Source of the DNA: Gemmatimonadota bacterium
Lineage (GTDB): Bacteria > Gemmatimonadota > Gemmatimonadetes > Gemmatimonadales > GWC2-71-9
Length of the DNA: 64,000 bases
Direction of reading: 5' to 3'
Assembly: GCA_003169895.1 (NCBI GenBank)
Contig: PNAE01000007.1
Location: forward strand, 655,670 to 719,669
Shown: piece after piece, positions 51,960-59,474 of the stretch
Layout: each line of letters opens with the position of its first letter
Numbering within the stretch: the stretch's first letter is position 1
The notes under the pieces: model-generated
Database searches by the model: none
Told to the model about the DNA's origin: nothing
The model's input: the letters and a program-made list of their open reading frames with translations, nothing else
Made by a program: the position numbers and the translations under genes

Positions 51960-53102
51960 CTACTTGTCCAACACCAACAACCCGACGTTTGCGCCGAATC
52001 CGTCCTCGATGGCCGGCAGTCCGGGTGGCGCGCGCCATGGGCTACCATCGGTGCTGATGTTGAGCCGGTGCACGCCGGCTGAAGCATTCAGCACGACCTC
52101 CCAGCGGCCGTCATTGCTGCGGGTGAGCTCCACCGCGCGCCACTCCGTGAGATCGCTTGCCAGCGTGGCGCGCCGCGTCGACAGCGGGAGCACGAAAAAG
52201 AGGTGCACGGTGGCGGGGGATTCGCGTACGATCTGGGCCGGCGCAAATGTGACCGGGCGCTGGGTGGGCCGAGTGCGCTGCAGCAGATCGAGTTGTACGC
52301 CCAGGGTAGTGTACTGGCCGCCGCGCAGCGCGAGCAAGGCGTCCGCGGCGAGACGACCGGTTCGCATCGTCACGGACATGATCGGAGTCACGTGTAGTGC
52401 CGCATGCCCTTCCCACCAGGTTTGCGGCAGGATGTTGACTCCGAACCGGCGACCGACGCGGGCGCCAATCGACAGCACGCCGGCACTCCATCCCAGCGTG
52501 ACGCCGACATCGTGAATATCCCGGACTTGAGCGCGGTAGAGCGTGTCGGGCTGTGCAATTGGATCGAAGAACCCGGTGGTCTTCAGCACGCTGTCCTGCA
52601 CCACGGTGCCTTGCCATGACGCGCCAACCTTCACGGCGCCAAAGCGGACATCGGCGCCGAGAGACGGACGTCGCCATGCCGACCGTTGCGATCCGGTGAA
52701 CGCGATCCCCTGTTGCCAGCCGGCATGCATCGCGAAGTGACCGATGTCGCGCCGGGCGCGCAGGTCGGCCGCAAGCGTGCCGGCCCATTGTTCGCCGATG
52801 CCGCGGGCCACGTCACCGGTTGGTCCGAGTTCGATATTCCATCCCGCCGGCGTGAACCGATAATGCAGACCCGCCGTCATCACTCCCGCCACACCCAGCC
52901 CAATGTGATCGTCCGCATTGCCGGCGAACTGAAAGTGAGTCCGACCGAGCAGCGCGTCCAGCGATCCCCCCAGAGCGGTGAGTGAACTGGAGGGCATCTG
53001 ATCGAGGCGTGCCTGTCCGCCGCCGGTCTCCACTTGGAGCTGGGCGGCCAGCGGCATAACCGCAAGAAGCGAGAAGACGGTGCCGAGGGTGACAATTCTC
53101 AT
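51960..53102 (-). CDS. Outer-membrane beta-barrel-like protein with C-terminal glycogen-binding-type (E-set) domain
   Basis: 380 residues. Signal peptide VFSLLAVMPLAAQ. The middle (about 40-285) is a series of amphipathic strands with alternating hydrophobic residues (GDVARGIGEQWAGTLAADLR; RFGAVKVGASWQGTVVQD), as in a small outer-membrane barrel. The last ~80 residues (VHLFFVLPLSTRRATLASDL...EWRAVELTRSNDGRWEVVLN...GVHRLNISTDG) match an AMPK/CBM48-type E-set fold. It is the last gene of the four-gene sigma operon; ATG 53102 overlaps the upstream stop. Confidence 0.75.
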   Translation of the reverse strand: MRIVTLGTVFSLLAVMPLAAQLQVETGGGQARLDQMPSSSLTALGGSLDALLGRTHFQFAGNADDHIGLGVAGVMTAGLHYRFTPAGWNIELGPTGDVARGIGEQWAGTLAADLRARRDIGHFAMHAGWQQGIAFTGSQRSAWRRPSLGADVRFGAVKVGASWQGTVVQDSVLKTTGFFDPIAQPDTLYRAQVRDIHDVGVTLGWSAGVLSIGARVGRRFGVNILPQTWWEGHAALHVTPIMSVTMRTGRLAADALLALRGGQYTTLGVQLDLLQRTRPTQRPVTFAPAQIVRESPATVHLFFVLPLSTRRATLASDLTEWRAVELTRSNDGRWEVVLNASAGVHRLNISTDGSPWRAPPGLPAIEDGFGANVGLLVLDK

Positions 53103-53665
53103 GGCGGCCCCTGGTTGGCGGGCGGACGCGGCGGGCGGACCGGCTTTGCTTCACGGTCCACATCCGTCGGCGTGAGACGCACGAATTCCGCATCGCTGGC
53201 ACGGCGGCGGGCGAGATCCGAGATCCGGTTCCATGCACCGTCGGCACTGGCGCCCCGGGCGATCAGGTCAAGATACGCTCCGAGCGGTGCGGTGACAGGC
53301 ATGCCACCGCGAAGTTGACGCAATTCTGACAATCGGAGCTGGGGTACCCCGGCCTGTAGCGCCGCCGCCGCAGTGGTCAGCTCCGGTGCGGGGGCCTCAG
53401 GGCCCAGCGTGGTTCGCGCGGTGCGGAGGGCGCCACCGAGTCGAGCCAGCGCGGCGATGATCTGGTCCGGTGTCGCGCCCTTGGCTTGGCCTTCGAGCGC
53501 ACGGAGCACCATTGGTTCGGTCGGCAGGCCCTCGCGTTCTGCGCTGTCGATCGTGGCGGCGAGGCGCAGCGCGACGGGTGCCGCGAACCGAGACGTGAGC
53601 CGCGGATCCTGGGCCAGGAGCGGCAGGGCGCCGCAGAGCAACAACAACAGGAGGCGGCTGGTCAT
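53099..53665 (-). CDS. Secreted helical protein of unknown function
   Basis: About 188 residues from ATG 53665 (TTG 53680, overlapping the upstream stop as TTGA, would add five). Signal peptide SRLLLLLLCGALPLLAQ. The mature part is helical and Ala/Arg/Leu-rich (VLRALEGQAKGATPDQIIAA; LTTAAAALQAGVPQLRLSEL). The C-terminal tail is Pro/Arg-rich. No domain is recognised. Coupled on both sides in the sigma operon. It may be a periplasmic linker between the anchored E-set protein and the barrel. Confidence 0.65.
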   Translation of the reverse strand: MTSRLLLLLLCGALPLLAQDPRLTSRFAAPVALRLAATIDSAEREGLPTEPMVLRALEGQAKGATPDQIIAALARLGGALRTARTTLGPEAPAPELTTAAAALQAGVPQLRLSELRQLRGGMPVTAPLGAYLDLIARGASADGAWNRISDLARRRASDAEFVRLTPTDVDREAKPVRPPRPPANQGPP

Positions 53666-53676
53666 CCGAATCGGGC

Positions 53677-54138
53677 TCAATTGCCCACCACCGTCACCAC
53701 CGAAGTTGGCCGGCCGAAATCATCCGGAGCGCTGGCGGCCCGGGCATCCGCGCGCCATTGCTCATGGTCAACAAGATACGCGAATCGGTAGCGCCCTGGC
53801 CGCAGTTTCACCGTTGCCTGCCAGAGCCCGGACCTGGTCCGCTCCAACTGTACGCGGTCCGATCGCCAGTCGGTGAAGTCACCCACGAGGGCGATCGAGC
53901 GCACCGTCGGCGCGGCAATGGCGAACGTGATCGACGTGCCGGACGGCTGCCGGTGCACCGCGGCCTCGAACAACCCAATCAGCAGCAGCAGGACCATTCC
54001 ACCGGTGACGCGTGCCTTGCGCTGCCGACGCAACCGCTCGCCGGCGCGCCGAGCCAGCCCGGGTGCGATCGGCACGGGTTCACGCAGCAGAGTTACCATC
54101 CGATCGAGCGGATCGCCGGGTTCGAGTCCATCCGTCAT
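53677..54138 (-). CDS. Membrane-anchored protein with glycogen-binding-type E-set domain (putative anti-sigma partner)
   Basis: 153 residues. A short cytoplasmic part (1-45, basic: LARRAGERLRRQRKAR), one membrane helix (46-60, GGMVLLLLIGLFEAA), then an E-set domain: VRSIALVGDFTDWRSD ... LWQATVKLRPGRYRFAYLVD, as in AMPK/CBM48-type domains. ATG overlaps the sigma gene stop as ATGA. Gene order, membrane anchor and basic cytoplasmic tail suggest an anti-sigma role. The sugar-binding capacity cannot be told. Confidence 0.7.
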   Translation of the reverse strand: MTDGLEPGDPLDRMVTLLREPVPIAPGLARRAGERLRRQRKARVTGGMVLLLLIGLFEAAVHRQPSGTSITFAIAAPTVRSIALVGDFTDWRSDRVQLERTRSGLWQATVKLRPGRYRFAYLVDHEQWRADARAASAPDDFGRPTSVVTVVGN

Positions 54139-54671
54139 TCCCGCACCTCCTTGAGACGTCCGCGCAATTGTTCGCAGGCGCGGGCCACCCGCATCTTGAG
54201 CGCGGGCACACTCGCGCCGGTCATCGCCGTCATTTCCTGGTACTCGAGTCCCTGCACGTGTTTGAGCAGGAATGCTTCGCGCAGCGGTGCCGACAGCGCC
54301 GCCAGGGCAACCTCGATCTCTTCACGCCATGCCAGCGACGCATCGGTCGGGGAAGTCGTCGCTCGCTCGATCGCTCGGTCGGCAGCGGGTCCCGACACGA
54401 ACGGCCACCACCGCCTGCGACGCGACCGGCACCGGTTCACCGTGATCCGGAACAGCCACGCGTTGAGCCGTTCGGGCCGGGTCCCTCTCCTGATCGCCCG
54501 CTCGGCGCGCAGGAAGACATCCTGCAGCACTTCGTCCGCATCCGATGCCGAGCGCAGGAAATGGGTCGCGAATCGCATGAGCGCGGGCCCGTGCTTGTTC
54601 ATCAACTCGGCGAGCGCCGCCGGATCGCCGTCGCCGAGCCGAGCAATGAGCGTTTCATCGGTCGACGTCAC
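54135..54671 (-). CDS. ECF-type RNA polymerase sigma factor
   Basis: 178 residues from GTG 54671 (GTG 54698 is also possible). Region 2 (ALMRFATHFLRSASDADEVLQDVFLR) and region 4 (LSAPLREAFLLKHVQGLEYQEMTAMTGASVPALKMRVARACEQL) are both present with the linker between, so it is a group IV sigma. It is the first gene of a four-gene run with 4-nt overlaps. The partner genes encode a membrane E-set protein, a secreted helical protein and a barrel with E-set domain. Confidence 0.92.
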   Translation of the reverse strand: MTSTDETLIARLGDGDPAALAELMNKHGPALMRFATHFLRSASDADEVLQDVFLRAERAIRRGTRPERLNAWLFRITVNRCRSRRRRWWPFVSGPAADRAIERATTSPTDASLAWREEIEVALAALSAPLREAFLLKHVQGLEYQEMTAMTGASVPALKMRVARACEQLRGRLKEVRE

Positions 54672-54805
54672 CCCTGATAGACCCGGCGACGTTCGCACCG
54701 GTCACATCGCGGGTTGAACGTGACGTTCGGCGGGCACCAGGCGTCCTTGGCAGCGACGTCACCGGTCCAGCCACCGTCCAGTGGGATCACCTGTTGAGGC
54801 AGATC

Positions 54806-55501
54806 ATGGTACATCGTTCCGCGCTCCTGTCCCTGACGCTGCTCACGGTGCTGGCCTGCTCGGAAAGTCCTGCGGCACCGCATGTCGGCGCAAGCGGCGC
54901 CGGACAACTCACGATGCTCAACGCCCTCGGGGCCGGTGATCCCGCCACGCTGCACCTGGACGGCACTGCGGTGACGCTGCCACCCGCGGGGGAGAGCGGC
55001 ACCGCCATACTTGCTGCGGGCGCACACCAGCTGCAGGCGATCGCCACCGGCGGGCAGGTGCTGGCGAGCGCCACGTTCACGCTCACCGACGGTGCACACC
55101 GCACGGCCGTCATCAGCGGGGCGGCCGGTCATAACGTGCTGCTGGTCACCACGCTGGACACCGCCGCCGTACCGGTGCTTGACGCGGTGAAGTTGCGCGT
55201 CGTGCACACCGTCGCCGGTGCACCGGCCATGGACGTCTATCTGTCCCAGGTTGGTCACGCCGCCGACAGCACGTCCCGCCTGGTGACGAACCTGCAATAC
55301 GGCACGGGCACCGATGCGCGGTTTCCCGGGTATGCCATCCGTCCCGCGGGTCAGTATGTCATCACGCTGACGGCGACGGGAACGAGCACGGTGCTGCTGC
55401 AGTCGGGATCGTTGACACTCAATGCGGGCGATGTCGACAGCTTCGTCCTCGCACAGAACGCTGCTGGTGAACTGGAATTGCGAACCGTCAAGGAACATTG
55501 A
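54806..55501 (+). CDS. DUF4397-domain lipoprotein 1
   Basis: 231 residues. Lipoprotein signal LLSLTLLTVLACSES. The mature part matches the DUF4397 beta-sandwich: GQLTMLNALGAGDPATLHLDG, GAHQLQAIATGGQVLAS, and later LRVVHTVAGAPAMDVYLS. GAGG lies 7 nt before ATG 54806. The stop TGA overlaps a TTG, and the next DUF4397 gene follows 23 nt later, so the two are likely tandem duplicates. DUF4397 proteins are surface lipoproteins of unknown role. Confidence 0.85.
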   Translation: MVHRSALLSLTLLTVLACSESPAAPHVGASGAGQLTMLNALGAGDPATLHLDGTAVTLPPAGESGTAILAAGAHQLQAIATGGQVLASATFTLTDGAHRTAVISGAAGHNVLLVTTLDTAAVPVLDAVKLRVVHTVAGAPAMDVYLSQVGHAADSTSRLVTNLQYGTGTDARFPGYAIRPAGQYVITLTATGTSTVLLQSGSLTLNAGDVDSFVLAQNAAGELELRTVKEH

Positions 55502-55524
55502 CCCGTTTCACATCGAGGAATCTC

Positions 55525-56238
55525 ATGCCAAGGATGCCCAGCCTGTACCGCGCGGTCGCGTTCGCGGCCGCCACTGTGCTTGCGGCCTGCTCGAACGATA
55601 CCACGGGGCCGAATACCAACGGCGACGTGAAGTTGTCAGTGGTCAACGCGCTCAGCGGCGACGTTGGGGCACAACTCAAGCTCGATCAAACGAGCGTCGC
55701 GCTGCCGACCAGCGGCCACGCGTCGTCCATGATGGTGACGGCTGGCTCGCATCGCGTGCAGCTCAGCTCCGAGTCCGGGCAATCGCTGGTCGATACGACG
55801 ATCTCCGTTGCCGCAGGCAGTCGGCACACGGTGGTTCTGTCGGGCTCCGGTGTCACGACCGCGGGTGTTTCGGTCGCCACCGATACGATTTCGACGGGCA
55901 CCGGCGGCAACGGCTATCGCTCGATCGTCGGCAGTGTGCTGATGGTCAACTCGGCGCCGGGGATCGGGCCGTTCGATGTTGTCGTCTACCAGGCGAACAG
56001 CGACAGCGTGTATCGGTTCGGCAACTTCGCGTTTGGAGCTGGGTCGCTGCCGCCACCCGCGCCGTACGGCTTCTACGTCCCGTTTGTGCCGGCCACCTAC
56101 ACGTTCACCATTACCAATCCGGGGGCCCCGACGGCACTGGCGACGACAACCCTGACGCTCGCGACGGACGACCGATGGACGGTGATGCTGACGACTTCAA
56201 TTGAAGGTGGGCTGGTGCTGCAGGCGACGAAGCAGTAA
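55525..56238 (+). CDS. DUF4397-domain lipoprotein 2
   Basis: 237 residues. Lipoprotein signal VAFAAATVLAACSND. The first half repeats the plan of its neighbour: VKLSVVNALSGDVGAQLKLD, GSHRVQLSSESGQSLVD; the second half has YRSIVGSVLMVNSAPGIGPF. GAGGAA lies 6 nt before ATG 55525; a TTG at 55498 overlapping the upstream stop is an alternative. It ends at a short perfect hairpin at 56243, which is a terminator candidate between the convergent genes. Confidence 0.85.
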   Translation: MPRMPSLYRAVAFAAATVLAACSNDTTGPNTNGDVKLSVVNALSGDVGAQLKLDQTSVALPTSGHASSMMVTAGSHRVQLSSESGQSLVDTTISVAAGSRHTVVLSGSGVTTAGVSVATDTISTGTGGNGYRSIVGSVLMVNSAPGIGPFDVVVYQANSDSVYRFGNFAFGAGSLPPPAPYGFYVPFVPATYTFTITNPGAPTALATTTLTLATDDRWTVMLTTSIEGGLVLQATKQ

Positions 56239-56242
56239 CGAC

Positions 56243-56265
56243 AGAGAGACGAGTCTCGTCTCTCT
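56243..56265. terminator. Perfect short inverted repeat between convergent genes
   Basis: AGAGAGACGAG then T then CTCGTCTCTCT: an 11-bp perfect dyad made of the GAGACGA heptamer. It ends at the first base of the TAA stop codon of the minus-strand gene. It can end transcription from both sides; T-rich DNA follows on the + strand (TTATTC). Confidence 0.75.
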
Positions 56266-57257
56266 TATTCATTGAGAATCATCGCAAACATCAGCGGTGC
56301 CACGATGCTCGCGTCGCTCTCGATGATGTACTTCGGTGTGTCGATGCCGAGCTTGCCCCAGGTGATCTTCTCGTTGGGTACGGCCCCGGAGTACGAGCCG
56401 TAGCTGGTGGTCGAATCGGAGATCTGGCAGAAATAGGCCCACACGGGGATGTCATTGCGCTGCAAGTCCTGGTGCAGCATCGGGACCACGCAGATGGGGA
56501 AGTCGCCGGCGATGCCGCCGCCGATCTGGAAAAAGCCAATCCCGTTGCCACCACTGTTCGTCGTGTACCAGTCGGCCAGTGTCATCATGTATTCGATGCC
56601 GGTGCGCACGGTGTGGACGTTCTTGACGTCGCCGGAGATGCAGTGGCCCGAGTACATGTTGCCCAGGGTCGAGTCTTCCCAGCCCGGCACCCAGATCGGA
56701 AGGTTCTTCTCGCACGCAGCGAGCATCCATGAGTCCTTCGGGTCAATCTGGTGGAACTTCTTCAGCTTCCCGGAGCGCAGCACGCGATAGAAGAACTCGT
56801 GCGGGAAGTAGCATTCTCCGGCCTTGTCCGCCGCAACCCATTCTTCGAGCACCGCGCCTTCGAGGCGCCGCATTGCCTCCATCTCCGGAATGCAGGTGTC
56901 GGTGACGCGGTTCATGTGGCGGTCGAGGAGCGCCTTTTCCTCGTGTGGCGTGAGGTCGCGATAGTGCGGCACGCGTTCGTAGTAGTCGTGCGCCACCAGG
57001 TTGAAGATGTCCTCTTCCAGGTTCGCGCCGGTGCAGGTGATAGCCTGAACCTTGTCGCGGCGAATCATCTCGGCGAGTGACAAGCCCAGTTCCGCAGTAC
57101 TCATCGCCCCGGCAAGGGTGATCATCATCCTGCCGCCGAGGTCGACGTGCTTCACGTACGCGTCGGCGGCATCGATCAGCGTCGCTGCGTTGAAGTGCCG
57201 GTAGTGGTGGCGAAGGAAGTCGGAGATGGGACCGGGCGGTGGCATGGGGCCAAACAT
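56265..57257 (-). CDS. Deoxyhypusine synthase-family protein
   Basis: 330 residues from ATG 57257. DHS family pattern: NAATLIDAADAYVKHVDLGG, ITCTGANLEEDIFNLVAHDY, and the NAD/substrate site segment NSGGNGIGFFQIGGGIAGDF. The active-site Lys region is EKITWGKLGIDTPKYIIES. Eukaryotic and archaeal DHS modifies eIF5A; bacteria lack that protein, and bacterial homologues transfer the aminobutyl group to putrescine or agmatine (homospermidine synthase or similar). So a polyamine role is likely. It diverges from the methyltransferase gene by 42 bp. Confidence 0.9.
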   Translation of the reverse strand: MFGPMPPPGPISDFLRHHYRHFNAATLIDAADAYVKHVDLGGRMMITLAGAMSTAELGLSLAEMIRRDKVQAITCTGANLEEDIFNLVAHDYYERVPHYRDLTPHEEKALLDRHMNRVTDTCIPEMEAMRRLEGAVLEEWVAADKAGECYFPHEFFYRVLRSGKLKKFHQIDPKDSWMLAACEKNLPIWVPGWEDSTLGNMYSGHCISGDVKNVHTVRTGIEYMMTLADWYTTNSGGNGIGFFQIGGGIAGDFPICVVPMLHQDLQRNDIPVWAYFCQISDSTTSYGSYSGAVPNEKITWGKLGIDTPKYIIESDASIVAPLMFAMILNE

Positions 57258-57299
57258 ATCGTCACCGCCTGTCGATCGCCACGCATTACGTTGCACCGC

Positions 57300-58457
57300 A
57301 TGCCGCTCCCCGTCGCGCTCACGTGTTTCGCCACCGCCACCCCCGGCATCGAGTCGTTGCTCAGCGACGAGCTGCGCGCCCTCGGCATCGTGCCCGCCGC
57401 ACGCGAACCCGGCGGCGTGGAGTTCGCGGCGACACGAGCGCAGCTGGCGGAGGCGTTGCTCTGGTTGCGTACGGCGAACCGCGTGGTGGTGAGAATCGCG
57501 GCGTTTCACGCCCGGTCATTCGGGGAACTGGAGCGACACGCAGCCAAGGTCGCCTGGGGGGACGTGATCGCCGCGGGCGGGACGGTGCATTTCCGGGTCA
57601 CCTCGAAGAAATCGCGGCTGTACCACGAGGATGGGATCGCCGAAAGGTTGGAACGCGCAGTCGCCGGGTCGGTGCGGGGCGTGAAGTTCGTGCGGGCGCC
57701 ATCGGCTGCGGAGGAGATGGAGGCCGACGTGACTCGCCTGTCGGACGTGCAACGGATCATCGTGCGCGTGATGCGCGATGAGGTGACATTGTCGGCCGAC
57801 GCCGCGGGGGCGTTGCTGCACCTGCGCGGGTACCGCCAAGCGGTGGCCAAGGCGCCGCTGCGCGAGACGCTGGCGGCGGCATTGCTGATGGCGAGCGGGT
57901 GGGAACCGGGTCTGCCGTTGCTCGATCCGATGTGCGGGTCGGGGACGATTCCGATCGAAGCGGCGATGATGTCCCGACGGATGGCGCCGGGGAGGACGAG
58001 GCGGTTTGCGGCGGAAGCGTGGCCGGGGTTTGACGCGGAGTTCACGGCAGTGCGTGAGCGTGCGCGCGCGGGCGAGCTGGCGCAGGTGTCCGCGCAGATT
58101 GTTGGGCGCGATCGCGACGCGGGCGCGATCGAAGCCGCGCTGGCGAACGCCGAGCGAGCGGGCGTCGTCGTCGATATCGCGTTCTCGCGCGACACGATCT
58201 CGGCGCTGGAGCCCGATGGCGGCGCGGGCTGGGTGGTCACCAATCCGCCTTACGGCGCGCGCATCGGTGAGCGGACCGGGTTGCGCGACCTTTACGCGGT
58301 GCTCGGCCGGGTGATCCGCGAGCGCCGGCCGAAGTGGCGACTCGCGATGTTGAGTGCGGATCGGATGCTGGAGGCACAGCTGGGATTGATGCTGGAGGAG
58401 GTGCTGCGGACAACGAACGGGGGGATACCGGTCAGGGGCGTAAGATGTAAGACGTGA
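57300..58457 (+). CDS. THUMP-domain RNA methyltransferase (RlmL/Trm14-like)
   Basis: 385 residues. An N-terminal THUMP-containing half (1-185) with VTLSADAAGALLHLRGYRQA, then a class I SAM methyltransferase: LLDPMCGSGTIPIEAAMMSR (motif I) and VVTNPPYGARIGERTGLRDL, with NPPY marking N2-guanine modification. It should methylate a guanosine in rRNA or tRNA. ATG 57300. The final residues (GVRCKT) and TGA stop are read through the heptamer repeat GGCGTAA-GATGTAA-GACGTGA, so the tail is repeat-derived. Confidence 0.9.
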   Translation: MPLPVALTCFATATPGIESLLSDELRALGIVPAAREPGGVEFAATRAQLAEALLWLRTANRVVVRIAAFHARSFGELERHAAKVAWGDVIAAGGTVHFRVTSKKSRLYHEDGIAERLERAVAGSVRGVKFVRAPSAAEEMEADVTRLSDVQRIIVRVMRDEVTLSADAAGALLHLRGYRQAVAKAPLRETLAAALLMASGWEPGLPLLDPMCGSGTIPIEAAMMSRRMAPGRTRRFAAEAWPGFDAEFTAVRERARAGELAQVSAQIVGRDRDAGAIEAALANAERAGVVVDIAFSRDTISALEPDGGAGWVVTNPPYGARIGERTGLRDLYAVLGRVIRERRPKWRLAMLSADRMLEAQLGLMLEEVLRTTNGGIPVRGVRCKT

Positions 58458-58539
58458 GACGCCAGATGGAAGAGCGCCTGGTCACTGCGCCCGATGCCAC
58501 ATCGCATTCCTTTTCACGTCTCACGTCTCACGTCGTACG
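58437..58539. repeat. Inverted pair of heptamer arrays (GACGTGA type)
   Basis: Left arm: GGCGTAA, GATGTAA, GACGTGA, GACGCCA, GATGGAA (58437-58471). Right arm: TTTCACG, TCTCACG, TCTCACG, TCGTACG (58512-58539). They are complementary. The methyltransferase stop is inside the left arm. It lies between two convergent genes. Confidence 0.9.
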
Positions 58540-58544
58540 GCTTG

Positions 58545-59468
58545 TTATGGCCGCGCTCCCGCCGGCAGCGGCATCGTCCTGTGGTAGAGGCACGGCTCTT
58601 CAGAGTACACTGGCGGGATCAGCCATTGCGTGCCATTCCAGCGGATCAGTCCGCTCGACGTGACCACTGCGTCGATACCGCCCTGGTCCACGGTACCATA
58701 GATGTCGATCTGACCAACGGCAGTCGCCACCGGATAACCCCACGCATCGATGATCCATGTGCGCGCCGTGTTGGGAGTCTCCGGATAGTCATCGCGCAGG
58801 GCGAACGAGACCGCGACGTAGTTCCTGCCTCTTGGCCCGCGAACCCCGAACATCTTGAGCTGAGACCAGCGCGCGTCGTTGTTCGGGCCCCAGAAGTCGC
58901 GCGACATGTACTCGCTGGCGCGATCGGTCGGTGGCTTGCGAAAGCCCAGGTACCGCTGCCACGACGAATCCCCGACCACATGGAAGAACTGAAACGCCCC
59001 GTCGCGAGCGACCACCGGCAGCGGCCTGATTACGGGGTGCGGGAATACGCCCGGTACGATGACGCCAAACAGCGCCCTCGAGGCAGGCTTCAGGCCATAG
59101 AACCAGCCGGGATGCGCCACCTCGTCACACGCCGCCCGCCATGACGGTGGCGGCAGGAAGCGCTGCCGCCTGGTGATCCTGGCATGGACCGTACGCCCCA
59201 TGTTGTTGCCGTCGGGGAACAGATACACGGTGACGGAGTCGCCGACGCGCGCCATCGGCGTGACGCCAAGCGAGTCGAATTGCGATGCCACGCCGGACTT
59301 CATCAGGCGGCCGGCAGCGTAGTTGGCGTCGGCGATCTTCGACGGCATCGGATCGGGCAGGACGCGGACTTGCGCCGCGAGCGCTGCCGGCGCGGCGCCG
59401 GCGACCAGCATAAGTCCCAGCGTCCACGCCGGGCGTCCCATAACCCGTGAGCCGCGACCAGTAGACAT
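58545..59468 (-). CDS. Secreted protein of unknown function
   Basis: 307 residues with a signal peptide (TLGLMLVAGAAPAALAAQ). The body is beta-rich with WFYGLKPASRALFGVIVPGV, WGPNNDARWSQLKMFGVRGP and WNGTQWLIPPVYSEEPCLYH segments. No catalytic motif or known family is recognised. It lies 6 nt downstream of the M16 gene, so a joint transcript is likely. Confidence 0.65.
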   Translation of the reverse strand: MSTGRGSRVMGRPAWTLGLMLVAGAAPAALAAQVRVLPDPMPSKIADANYAAGRLMKSGVASQFDSLGVTPMARVGDSVTVYLFPDGNNMGRTVHARITRRQRFLPPPSWRAACDEVAHPGWFYGLKPASRALFGVIVPGVFPHPVIRPLPVVARDGAFQFFHVVGDSSWQRYLGFRKPPTDRASEYMSRDFWGPNNDARWSQLKMFGVRGPRGRNYVAVSFALRDDYPETPNTARTWIIDAWGYPVATAVGQIDIYGTVDQGGIDAVVTSSGLIRWNGTQWLIPPVYSEEPCLYHRTMPLPAGARP

Positions 59469-59474
59469 CAGTCC

